NCBI GenBank assembly: GCA_019752975.1
Contig: JAIELM010000370.1
Location: 1 to 9,581, forward strand
Origin: Undibacterium sp.
Lineage (GTDB): Bacteria; Pseudomonadota; Gammaproteobacteria; Burkholderiales; Burkholderiaceae_D
Direction: 5' to 3'
Length of the DNA: 9,581 nt
This document shows positions 1-6,587 of the stretch, one piece after another. Made by a program: the position numbers and the translations under genes. The stretch's first letter is position 1. The number at the start of each line of letters is the position of its first letter. A model generated the notes under the pieces. That model was not told the DNA's origin. It saw only the letters and a list, made by a program, of their open reading frames with translations, and ran no database searches.

Positions 1-1
1 T

Positions 2-130
2 AATTTAAATCTCTTGAAACGCTTAAGTACACAAGCTGCACAGCTACATTTTAAGCAACGCAGAAAAGGCGATACACATAAAAAGTCCGACATTTACGGC
101 CTTGCCTTAATATTTCTTGAACAACCATAA
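2..130 (+). CDS. Possible C-terminal end of an unknown protein, cut by the window edge
   Basis: A frame is open from the left edge for 42 codons and stops with TAA at 128-130. The predicted end is basic in the middle (QRRKGDTHKK) and finishes with a hydrophobic stretch (IYGLALIFLEQP). I do not recognise it. The strong hairpin at 134-161 begins three bases after the stop, as it would for a gene converging on the tRNA, but the run of T residues lies on the other side of that hairpin and fits the tRNA better. In AT-rich DNA a 42-codon open frame can arise by chance, so this is weakly supported. Confidence 0.2.
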   Translation, partial: NLNLLKRLSTQAAQLHFKQRRKGDTHKKSDIYGLALIFLEQP

Positions 131-161
131 AAAAATGGGTTACGACAAATCGTAACCCATT
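129..161 (-). terminator. Rho-independent terminator after the tRNA gene
   Basis: A perfect 12-bp stem (134-145 with 150-161, arm AATGGGTTACGA) closes a 4-base loop. On the minus strand it is followed at once by a run of seven T residues (plus-strand A run 129-135). It lies 16 bases beyond the tRNA CCA end, the expected place for the end of a tRNA transcript. It could also stop transcription from the left on the plus strand, although only TTAATTT follows on that side. Confidence 0.85.
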
Positions 162-177
162 AATTTCAATCTAATCT

Positions 178-255
<78 letters not shown>

Positions 256-284
256 TTTTACTACATTGCATATACTGGCACCCA

Positions 285-317
285 ATAAAAATGAGCGCCG
301 GAAAATGAGCGCTCATT
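285..317 (-). terminator. Candidate terminator hairpin between rpoD and the tRNA gene
   Basis: On the minus strand, AATGAGCGC (317-309) pairs with GCGCTCATT (298-290) across a 10-base loop and is followed by TTTATT, a plausible rho-independent terminator for transcripts coming from rpoD. The right arm is also part of a 14-bp perfect palindrome (304-317), and AAAATGAGCGC occurs twice (288-298 and 302-312). The hairpin overlaps the likely start point of the tRNA promoter, so it may instead be an operator-like element. Confidence 0.5.
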
Positions 318-344
318 GTATTACATTTGTGACTTGCTGCACAA
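315..344 (-). promoter_or_regulatory. Candidate promoter for the CAU tRNA
   Basis: On the minus strand the -10 box TACAAT (315-320) lies 18 bases after a -35-like TTGTGC (339-344). The -10 matches five of six consensus positions; the -35 keeps only TTG. A start near 308 would give a leader of about 50 bases before the tRNA. The tRNA could also be read from rpoD. Confidence 0.4.
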
Positions 345-403
345 GGTTTAGTGCGACTTAAAGTGACTTATTTCAGGGTAGCCATTAACGCGAATCGCCC
401 TAT

Positions 404-430
404 GGTTCCTAGATATTTTTAGTGGGAACC
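404..430. repeat. Inverted repeat in the rpoD 3' region
   Basis: GGTTCC (404-409) and GGAACC (425-430) form a stem that can extend by a G-T and an A-T pair around an 11-base AT-rich loop. No T run follows on either strand, so it is not a typical terminator. It lies about 75 bases past the rpoD stop and may be an mRNA stability or processing structure. Confidence 0.3.
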
Positions 431-505
431 TAGCATCGCTCTTTACCACTACACGACAAACGCGACTACGCTCCCGCTCAACGGACTACCTGAATGACAA
501 GCCCT

Positions 506-3361
506 TTAATTCCCTTCCAAAAAGCTCTTCAACTTATCTGAACGTGAAGGATGGCGCAACTTGCGTAGCGCTTTGGCTTCGATTTGACGAATGCGTTCAC
601 GGGTGACATCGAATTGTTTACCAACTTCTTCCAGGGTGTGGTCTGTGGACATTTCTACCCCGAAGCGCATGCGTAAGACCTTGGCTTCGCGTGGCGTTAA
701 GGAATCCAATACGTCTTTAACTACCCCACGCATCGAGGCGTGCAAAGCTGCGTCAGCTGGTGCCAAAGTATGATTGTCTTCGATAAAATCCCCTAAGTGA
801 GAATCGTCGTCGTCACCGATGGGCGTTTCCATGGAGATCGGCTCTTTAGCGATCTTCATAATCTTGCGGATCTTATCTTCGGGCATTTCCATCTTGATCG
901 CCAGCGTTGCTGGATCCGGTTCCGCGCCTGTTTCTTGCAAAATTTGACGTGAGATACGATTCATTTTATTGATCGTCTCTATCATGTGAACAGGAATACG
1001 AATCGTGCGCGCTTGATCGGCAATCGAGCGCGTAATGGCTTGGCGTATCCACCATGTCGCGTAAGTGGAAAACTTATAACCACGACGATATTCGAATTTA
1101 TCCACTGCCTTCATCAAACCGATATTACCTTCTTGGATTAAGTCCAAAAATTGCAGGCCGCGATTGGTATATTTTTTGGCGATAGAAATCACTAAACGCA
1201 AGTTCGCTTCGGTCATCTCACGCTTAGCTTTGCGCGCCTTCATTTCACCAGCCGACATCTTTTTATTGATGGCACGTAAATCAGGCAAAGGCAATACCAC
1301 GCGCGCTTGCAGGTCAATCAGTTTTTGTTGCAGCTGTGTGACAGTTGGGATATTACGAGCTAGGATGGCGCTATACGAATGCCCCGCATTGACTTCGCCG
1401 TCTATCCATTTGATATTGGTTTCGTTACCTGGAAAAACTTTGATGAAATGCGAGCGCGGCATACCGCAGCGATTCACTACAACGTCTAAAATCTGCTTTT
1501 CTACATGACGCACTTGTTCTACCTGACCACGCAAAGTATCACAGAGTTTTTCAACCACTTTTGCGGTGAAACGGATGCTAAGCAATTCATTAGAAATGGC
1601 TTCTTGCGCTTTAACATAGGCTTTAGAGTTGTAACCTTCCTTCTCAAAAGCTTTACGCATTCTGTCGAAATTATCTGAGATGATGGCAAATTTGGCGAGC
1701 GAATCACGCTTCAATTGCTCTAACTGCTCGGCCGAAATTCCCGCTGCTACCGCAACCGAATCTTCCTCTTCTTCGTCTTCTTCCTCATCTTCCTCTTCGT
1801 CTTCCTCTTCCTCGAGTTCGGCAACTACTGGCGCTTTAACTTCGATGGTTTCCGCATTGGGATCGACTAGTCCATCGACAATATCATCGACCTTAATTTC
1901 TTCACTAGCAATGCGTTCGGCCGACACTAAGATTTCGGCGATCGTGGTTGGACAAGCGGAGATCGCTTGTATCATGTCCTTGAGGCCTTCTTCGATCTTT
2001 TTCGCGATGACAATTTCACCTTCGCGCGTCAGCAATTCCACCGTTCCCATTTCGCGCATATACATACGAACTGGATCAGTAGTGCGACCAAAATCAGAGT
2101 CAACAGTGGACAAGGCCGCTTCGGCAGCCGCTTCCACCTCGTCATCATCGCTGGTGACGGTGACCACATTATCTGACAGGAGTAATGCTTCGGCGTCTGG
2201 CGCTTGTTCGTAAACCGCGACACCCATATCATTAAAGGTGCTAATGATACCTTCTATAGCTTCTGGATCAACCACGTTCTCTGGTAGGTGATCATTGATT
2301 TCAGCGAAAGTTAAATAACCTCGATCTTTACCCATTTTAATAAGGGCTTTAAGACGTTGGCGCCTACGTTCTAATTCTTCTGCTGTAGCTTCTGGATCGG
2401 CTGAAAATGCGTCTTTGAGTAAAGCTTTTTCTTTGGCTTTACGGTCTTTGGCTTTGGCCTTGTCGATGGCCTTCATCTCCGCACGCTCTACCGCATTGAG
2501 CGCGGCAATTTCTTCGTTCTCTGGCTGATATTCTTTCGGCTTACGCCCCCGTCGACCCGCCACCTTGACGCCAGGTAAAACATAACTTGAAGTGTCAATG
2601 GACGCCAACAAAGCGGCGTCAGTTGTCTGACTTACCGTGGGTGCAGAACCTGATTTGATCTCTTGTATCTCAGGTGCTTTTTCAATTTTACTTGATGCTG
2701 GGTTAGCATCCGTTGCGGATTTTTTTGCAGACTTCTTCGACGATGCAGCACTCACTTTGTCGGCGATTTTTCCGACAGATTTTTCAGCATTTTTTTCCAA
2801 CTTATCAGATTTATTAACAGTCACAGAAGCTTTCTTTGAGGCGGCTGGCGTGGTTACAATGGCGGTTTTTTGTGGAGCCAAGCTTGCTGCTGGATTTAAT
2901 TCCACTTTAGGCGGTTTAGCGCCTTTCGCAAGGACTTTTTTCTCTGCTAGTTTTGCAACAACAGGTGGTATTTTTGGGGCGCTGACTTTACTAGTTTTTG
3001 AGCTTATTTTTTCAGCTATTTTTGTGTGCGTTGCGCTTTTTTTCACAATCGGCTTTGCTGTTGCCGCTTTCTTCGTATTCGTCTTACTGGTCTCAGTTTT
3101 GATTGGCGGTTTTGCGGTTATTTTAGCTGCGGGCTTAGCTGTAGGCTTAACCACCTTAGTCATTGGCTTAACACTCGCTTTGCCAGTCGATTTTGTTGTT
3201 GATTTTGTCGCAGAATTAGCGGCAGGCTTGGCCGTGAGTTTTGCGCCCACCTTTGCTGTTGTCGACACTTTTGCAGACTTAATTGCCGTTGCATTTTTGG
3301 TCGAACTCTTCGTCACTACAGATGTCAGATTTTTCGTGGGTTTCTTCATTGCACTAGCCAT
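506..3361 (-). CDS. rpoD: Housekeeping RNA polymerase sigma factor RpoD (sigma-70) with a long basic N-terminal tail
   Basis: Primary sigma factor that directs RNA polymerase to -10/-35 promoters. Numbering from the chosen ATG (951 aa): residues 5-230 are rich in Lys, Ala, Thr and Ser with AKP-like repeats; region 1.1 is near 334-395 ([14 protein letters not shown]); region 1.2 near 428-460 ([11 protein letters not shown]); a nonconserved segment holds a Glu/Asp run at 516-534; region 2 near 715-795 ([19 protein letters not shown], then [12 protein letters not shown]); region 3 follows; region 4 near 885-940 ends in [18 protein letters not shown]. coli RpoD has 613 aa, so the extra length is mostly the basic tail. 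The start is uncertain: TTG 3400, ATG 3391, ATG 3361 and ATG 3349 are all in frame, and 3361 was chosen because GGCGG lies nine bases before it. It is the last protein gene of the rpsU-yqeY-dnaG-rpoD group and has its own promoter at 3606-3634. Confidence 0.97.
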   Translation of the reverse strand: MASAMKKPTKNLTSVVTKSSTKNATAIKSAKVSTTAKVGAKLTAKPAANSATKSTTKSTGKASVKPMTKVVKPTAKPAAKITAKPPIKTETSKTNTKKAATAKPIVKKSATHTKIAEKISSKTSKVSAPKIPPVVAKLAEKKVLAKGAKPPKVELNPAASLAPQKTAIVTTPAASKKASVTVNKSDKLEKNAEKSVGKIADKVSAASSKKSAKKSATDANPASSKIEKAPEIQEIKSGSAPTVSQTTDAALLASIDTSSYVLPGVKVAGRRGRKPKEYQPENEEIAALNAVERAEMKAIDKAKAKDRKAKEKALLKDAFSADPEATAEELERRRQRLKALIKMGKDRGYLTFAEINDHLPENVVDPEAIEGIISTFNDMGVAVYEQAPDAEALLLSDNVVTVTSDDDEVEAAAEAALSTVDSDFGRTTDPVRMYMREMGTVELLTREGEIVIAKKIEEGLKDMIQAISACPTTIAEILVSAERIASEEIKVDDIVDGLVDPNAETIEVKAPVVAELEEEEDEEEDEEEDEEEEDSVAVAAGISAEQLEQLKRDSLAKFAIISDNFDRMRKAFEKEGYNSKAYVKAQEAISNELLSIRFTAKVVEKLCDTLRGQVEQVRHVEKQILDVVVNRCGMPRSHFIKVFPGNETNIKWIDGEVNAGHSYSAILARNIPTVTQLQQKLIDLQARVVLPLPDLRAINKKMSAGEMKARKAKREMTEANLRLVISIAKKYTNRGLQFLDLIQEGNIGLMKAVDKFEYRRGYKFSTYATWWIRQAITRSIADQARTIRIPVHMIETINKMNRISRQILQETGAEPDPATLAIKMEMPEDKIRKIMKIAKEPISMETPIGDDDDSHLGDFIEDNHTLAPADAALHASMRGVVKDVLDSLTPREAKVLRMRFGVEMSTDHTLEEVGKQFDVTRERIRQIEAKALRKLRHPSRSDKLKSFLEGN
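1761..1814. repeat. Low-complexity TCT/TCC tract coding for the acidic run of RpoD
   Basis: About 54 bases are almost pure pyrimidine on the plus strand, in units of TCT, TCC, TCG and TCA. On the coding strand they are GAA, GAG and GAT codons giving an unbroken Glu/Asp run of about 19 residues in the nonconserved region between sigma regions 1.2 and 2. The tract is in frame and interrupted by variants, so it is coding low complexity and not a pure microsatellite. Confidence 0.8.
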
Positions 3362-3598
3362 TGAATCAAACCGCCGAAACAAAGTAGCCATCCAAATCAA
3401 ACCAAGAACTGTTCAACAAGAGGTTGATCAAATTCGTTTTTTGTTAGATAAAACTCAGCTTTGCACCGGTGCTTTGGGTTACTCGGAGGAGCACATGCTC
3501 AACTAAACAACACATTCCCTTATAAGCAAACTCAATTTTGAACTAAATTAAGCTTGATACAACAAAGAATGAAAACAACCTAAGACCTTGAATTGTAA
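3362..3598 (-). other. Long 5' leader of rpoD
   Basis: From the predicted start point (about 3599) to the rpoD ATG lie about 237 AT-rich bases. They hold a perfect 10-bp palindrome GCACCGGTGC (3463-3472), a small inverted repeat GAGCA/TGCTC (3489-3500) and a 23-codon frame starting with ATG (3515 down to 3444), preceded by AAGGG with only one base of spacing. No hairpin followed by a T run is visible. I recognise no known riboswitch or leader motif. Confidence 0.4.
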
Positions 3599-3605
3599 GC
3601 CTTTA

Positions 3606-3634
3606 ATTATAGCACCTGCCTTACTTTTACTCAA
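3606..3634 (-). promoter_or_regulatory. Strong sigma-70 promoter of rpoD (extended -10)
   Basis: Minus strand: -35 TTGAGT (3629-3634), exactly 17 bases, then a perfect -10 TATAAT (3606-3611), preceded by TGC, which makes it an extended -10 element. The start would be near 3599. It is the best promoter in the window and would let rpoD be transcribed apart from the weakly translated dnaG. Since it fits the sigma-70 consensus, RpoD probably transcribes its own gene from it. Confidence 0.8.
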
Positions 3635-3647
3635 TCTACTTGTCAGA

Positions 3648-3666
3648 ATAGTCTCAGATAGTCTCA
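3648..3666. repeat. Two ATAGTCTCA repeats, 10 bp apart, upstream of the rpoD promoter
   Basis: ATAGTCTCA occurs at 3648-3656 and again at 3658-3666, a spacing of one helical turn. The pair starts 13 bases upstream of the -35 box (3634) in the direction of transcription, a place where activators bind. The function is inferred from spacing and position only. Confidence 0.4.
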
Positions 3667-3716
3667 CAAACTAGCTCGTTGGCTATCTCAGCATCTATGA
3701 TAATTATGCCCCAAAT

Positions 3717-5510
3717 TTAACGTCCTGCGGCTTCTTGCTCAGCCTGACGTCGCAATCCGTCTTGTAACTGCATAATTTCTCGATAACGGGCAATATCTTC
3801 AGGCAAACGTAAGCCTTGGCTGGCCAGACTTTCCATCTCGCTCTTTAACACTTGTGAACGAATCTGGCGCATTGCACCCGCCAATTCGATTGCCACGACA
3901 TTAATATCAGACTCAGTTTGTTCAGCAATTTCCGCAATTAAGGGATCAAAATCCGATCCTGTCATGCGTAAAGCCTCCGCCAAAGCTGCAAAATTAGCTT
4001 GCTCACCCATCCCTTGCGCCAAACCAAGCAACTGAATGAGCATATGAGCACCATCTGGCGCCAACTTAGCTGCGTCATCAAGCATCGCCGGTGTCACTTG
4101 CATAGACAAGGAGGGATGCGTAACCAAAATACGCAAGACTTGCCGCTCCAACCCTACTGGCGCACTTCGCTTACTTCGTGGTGGCGCTAATTTGATCCTA
4201 GCTACCGGTTGCACTAATTCAAACAATGCCTCAATTTCAGACGCAGTAGATTGCGTCAAACTGGCCAGTCCGCGAACCAATTGCAAGCGCAATCCTGAAG
4301 GTGCCATTTGTTGCAACAGGGGTTTCGCATCAAACTGCGTTTTTGCTCGCCCTTCTGCGGTGTTCAAATCACTGTCACCAGAAACTTCTTTCAAAAAAAA
4401 CTGTGATAAAGGCATGGCACTTTGCACTTCTTGTGCAAAGGCTTCCGCCCCATATGTTCGCACAAAACTATCGGGATCGTGTTCCTTTGGCAAAAATAAA
4501 AACTTAATATTTTTATTGTCGTTTACTTGCGACAAACACGCATCCAAAGCACGTCGTGCTGCACGGCGCCCCGCGTTATCGCCATCAAAACTAAAAATAA
4601 CATGATCAGTCTGACGCAGTAGTTTTTGCACATGGGTGGAAGTGCAAGCCGTCCCCAAGGTCGCGACCGCTTGTGGAAAACCGAGTTGCGCTAACGCAAC
4701 CACATCCATATAACCTTCAGTAACTAAAACATAACCAGCGTCACGTATCGCCTGTCGTGCCTCAAACAAACCATACAGTTCTAGACCTTTTTGATATAAG
4801 GGCGTTTCTGGTGAATTCAAATATTTTGGCTCACCTTGATCCAAAATACGTCCACCAAAACCAATCACTTGACCTTTTGTGTTGCGAATGGGAAACATAA
4901 TTCTTTCCCGAAAACGATCATAGCGTTGACGATGCGCACCATCCTCATCCGATCTATCGATCACCATACCCGCCTCGACTAGGGCGCTCGCACTATAGTC
5001 GGCAAACACGGTACGCAAGCTATCCCAAGCATCCGGCGCATAGCCCAATCCAAAACGTGCCGCTATCTCACCACTAAGTCCACGCTTCTTTAAATAGGCA
5101 ATCGCTGCTTCCGCGCCACGCAATTGCTGTTTATAGTAGTCGCTCGCCTTAGTCATCACCTCGCTTAAGGCTAGGCTTTTTGCGGTCACTTCAGCCCTTT
5201 GCGCTGGCAACATTTTGTCGTCATCAGGCACAACCATGCCATTATTAAGCGCTAAATCCTTCACCGCCTCAACAAAATTGAGACCAGAATATTCCATCAA
5301 AAAGCCGATAGAAGTCCCATGCGCACCACAACCAAAGCAGTGATAAAACTGCTTGGTCGGACTGACCGTAAAGCTAGGCGATTTCTCATTATGGAAGGGA
5401 CAAAGCCCTGAAAAATTCGCACCGCCTTTTTTCAGCTGCACGTACTTACCCACCACATCAACGATGTCAACGCGGGCCAGTAGGTCTTGTATGAAGCTTT
5501 GTGGGATCAC
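3717..5510 (-). CDS. dnaG: DNA primase DnaG
   Basis: Makes the short RNA primers used at the replication fork with the DnaB helicase. Length is 597 aa (E. coli 581). N-terminal zinc domain: C37, H40, C58 and C61 (CPFH and CFGCG) in the CHC2 pattern. The central TOPRIM core carries E265 and D269 (TEGYMDV), D309 and D311 (FDGDNAG), and D345 and D347 (HDPDS), the same numbers as the E. coli metal-binding residues. The last 150 or so residues correspond to the helicase-binding region and are least conserved. The start is GTG, and the N-terminus MIPQSFIQDLL matches the family. No Shine-Dalgarno is visible before it, suggesting weak translation, as known for primase in the E. coli operon. It starts 48 bases after yqeY; no clear terminator separates it from rpoD. 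Confidence 0.98.
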   Translation of the reverse strand: MIPQSFIQDLLARVDIVDVVGKYVQLKKGGANFSGLCPFHNEKSPSFTVSPTKQFYHCFGCGAHGTSIGFLMEYSGLNFVEAVKDLALNNGMVVPDDDKMLPAQRAEVTAKSLALSEVMTKASDYYKQQLRGAEAAIAYLKKRGLSGEIAARFGLGYAPDAWDSLRTVFADYSASALVEAGMVIDRSDEDGAHRQRYDRFRERIMFPIRNTKGQVIGFGGRILDQGEPKYLNSPETPLYQKGLELYGLFEARQAIRDAGYVLVTEGYMDVVALAQLGFPQAVATLGTACTSTHVQKLLRQTDHVIFSFDGDNAGRRAARRALDACLSQVNDNKNIKFLFLPKEHDPDSFVRTYGAEAFAQEVQSAMPLSQFFLKEVSGDSDLNTAEGRAKTQFDAKPLLQQMAPSGLRLQLVRGLASLTQSTASEIEALFELVQPVARIKLAPPRSKRSAPVGLERQVLRILVTHPSLSMQVTPAMLDDAAKLAPDGAHMLIQLLGLAQGMGEQANFAALAEALRMTGSDFDPLIAEIAEQTESDINVVAIELAGAMRQIRSQVLKSEMESLASQGLRLPEDIARYREIMQLQDGLRRQAEQEAAGR

Positions 5511-5530
5511 TGAAATCTAAGCAAAATGAG

Positions 5531-5560
5531 TCTATACGAATCTATATCAATCTATGTACT
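5531..5560. repeat. Three tandem 10-base repeats between yqeY and dnaG
   Basis: Plus strand TCTATACGAA, TCTATATCAA and TCTATGTACT follow one another from 5531 to 5560, sharing TCTAT, with CAA or GAA ending the first two. They fill most of the 48-base gap and reach the yqeY stop. As RNA (minus strand) they give repeated AUAGAUU-type, AU-rich, probably unstructured sequence just upstream of the dnaG start. A role in RNA cleavage or in limiting dnaG translation is a guess. Confidence 0.55.
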
Positions 5561-6008
5561 AACGTGCAGCCAAGGCTGCTTTCACCAAACCAGAGACCAC
5601 GGTCATATCAGCGCGACCTGCCAATTTTGGTTTTAATACCGCCATCAATTTACCCATATCTTGCGGCCCAGCAGCCCCAACCTCGATTACCGCATCATTC
5701 ACCGCTGCTTGCATTTCTGCTTCACTTAAACCAGCGGGCATATATGCAGACAAAATGGCCAATTCAGCCTTTTCTATATCCGCAAGATCTTGCCGACCAC
5801 CAGCTTCGAATTGGCTAATCGAGTCTTTACGTTGCTTGATCATTTTTTCTATGATCGCCAATACCATCACATCAGTTAGCTCCACCCGTTCATCGACTTC
5901 TTTTTGCTTCATTGCGGCAGTGATGAGACGAATAGTTCCTAACTTAACGGCGTCTTTGGCACGCATCGCTGCCTTCATGTCTTCAGTGATTTGATCTTTT
6001 AAGCTCAT
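5559..6008 (-). CDS. yqeY: GatB/YqeY domain protein
   Basis: A 149-aa protein, the usual length of this family. It resembles the C-terminal tail domain of the GatB subunit of the tRNA-dependent amidotransferase, which contacts tRNA, but stand-alone YqeY proteins have no firmly known reaction. Family features include MSLKDQITEDMKAAMRAKD at the start, a conserved helix IRLITAAMKQKEVDER, then IEKAELAILSAYMPAGLSE, and a small C-terminal domain with DMGKLMAVLKPKLAGRADM. It is helical, soluble and has no signal peptide. Two ATGs stand side by side (6011 and 6008); the second is preferred because AGAGG lies five bases before it. Upstream in-frame codons to 6098 would run through the rpsU-yqeY hairpin and are not family-like. 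It sits between rpsU and dnaG. Confidence 0.93.
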   Translation of the reverse strand: MSLKDQITEDMKAAMRAKDAVKLGTIRLITAAMKQKEVDERVELTDVMVLAIIEKMIKQRKDSISQFEAGGRQDLADIEKAELAILSAYMPAGLSEAEMQAAVNDAVIEVGAAGPQDMGKLMAVLKPKLAGRADMTVVSGLVKAALAAR

Positions 6009-6013
6009 CATGA

Positions 6014-6018
6014 CCTCT
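6014..6018 (-). promoter_or_regulatory. Shine-Dalgarno of yqeY deciding the start codon
   Basis: AGAGG on the minus strand is two bases from the first ATG and five from the second of two adjacent ATG codons. The spacing favours the second (6006-6008). A run of eight T residues lies just upstream. Confidence 0.6.
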
Positions 6019-6020
6019 AA

Positions 6021-6092
6021 AAAAAATAAATAGGGCTCGCAAAAAATGCCCCAGTAAAATGCGAAAGCCCGCTGCGGTACACCGGAGCGGGC
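6021..6092 (-). terminator. Terminator or attenuator between rpsU and yqeY, with two competing hairpins
   Basis: Hairpin 1 (6067-6092): GCCCGCT pairs with AGCGGGC, with three further inner pairs after one mismatch and a 4-base loop; it is followed by TTTCGCATTTT, a weak T tract. Hairpin 2 uses GGGCT and CGCA (6070-6060, with a two-base bulge) pairing with TGCG and AGCCC (6041-6033) across an 18-base loop, followed by TATTTATTTTTTTT. The two share 6067-6070 and cannot both form fully. The position matches the partial terminator between rpsU and dnaG in the E. coli operon, which lowers expression of the downstream genes. Confidence 0.6.
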
Positions 6093-6164
6093 ATGCAAAG
6101 CTAAGCTTGCTTAATTCTAGCTAACATCAAGCAATTTAGAAAATTTGCCCAATGTTAAAAATAA

Positions 6165-6377
6165 TCAATACATTTTCTTAGGTAATTGCTGACTACGAAT
6201 ACGTTTGTAGTGACGTTTAACAGCTGCGGCTAAACGACGCTTGCGTTCTGCAGTTGGTTTTTCGTAAAACTCGCGAGCGCGCAATTCGGTCAAGAGACCG
6301 GTCTTTTCGATGGTGCGCTTGAAGCGACGCATGGCGACTTCGAACGGCTCGTTTTCTTTAAGGCGAATTGTGGTCAT
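6165..6377 (-). CDS. rpsU: 30S ribosomal protein S21
   Basis: A 70-aa, very basic small-subunit protein that sits near the anti-Shine-Dalgarno end of 16S rRNA and helps start translation. The sequence is typical throughout: [20 protein letters not shown], then [20 protein letters not shown] and a Lys/Arg-rich end with [17 protein letters not shown]. The ATG at 6377 gives the usual betaproteobacterial N-terminus; five extra upstream codons starting with TTG are rejected because they would overlap the likely transcription start. It is the first gene of the rpsU-yqeY-dnaG-rpoD group, with a 156-base gap containing a hairpin before yqeY. Confidence 0.97.
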   Translation of the reverse strand: MTTIRLKENEPFEVAMRRFKRTIEKTGLLTELRAREFYEKPTAERKRRLAAAVKRHYKRIRSQQLPKKMY

Positions 6378-6398
6378 GTAAGTTCGAACCAATTAAAA

Positions 6399-6428
6399 AT
6401 TATAGGAAGATCGAGATAATAGCAGCAA
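6399..6428 (-). promoter_or_regulatory. Promoter of rpsU and the operon
   Basis: The minus strand has a perfect -10 TATAAT (6399-6404), 18 bases after a -35-like TTGCTG (6423-6428). The start would be near 6392, leaving a leader of only about 15 bases with no clear Shine-Dalgarno before the rpsU ATG. Confidence 0.6.
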
Positions 6429-6491
6429 ATTAGAAAATAGGGAAGCATGATGATGAAAACTTATACGAACCCTGCGTCGCTGCTTGTTGGA

Positions 6492-6520
6492 ATTTTACGA
6501 CAACCAAGCTAGCAAAACAA
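6492..6520 (-). promoter_or_regulatory. Weak candidate second promoter upstream of rpsU
   Basis: Minus strand TTGTTT (6515-6520), 17 bases, then TAAAAT (6492-6497). Five of six -10 positions match but only three of six in the -35. It lies in the 210-base gap between the flavoprotein stop and rpsU. I see no other gene in that gap and no terminator after the flavoprotein gene. Confidence 0.25.
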
Positions 6521-6587
6521 ATCACCACTCACTTAAGCCGAGTTTAGCAAGTCCACATAAAGCGACTTCACCCCCTTCAAACATCGT

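Noticed and set aside
1680..2213. Plus-strand frame with a long serine run
   Set aside because: Shadow of the Glu/Asp codons of rpoD read on the other strand.
2637..3506. Long plus-strand frame with a hydrophobic, membrane-like product
   Set aside because: It is the reverse complement of the Lys/Ala/Thr-rich rpoD tail; AAR and GCN codons read backwards give Phe, Leu, Ala and Val. It has no family resemblance.
6009..6098. N-terminal extension of YqeY by 30 residues
   Set aside because: It would run through the rpsU-yqeY hairpin, is not family-like, and a Shine-Dalgarno is correctly placed for the ATG at 6008.
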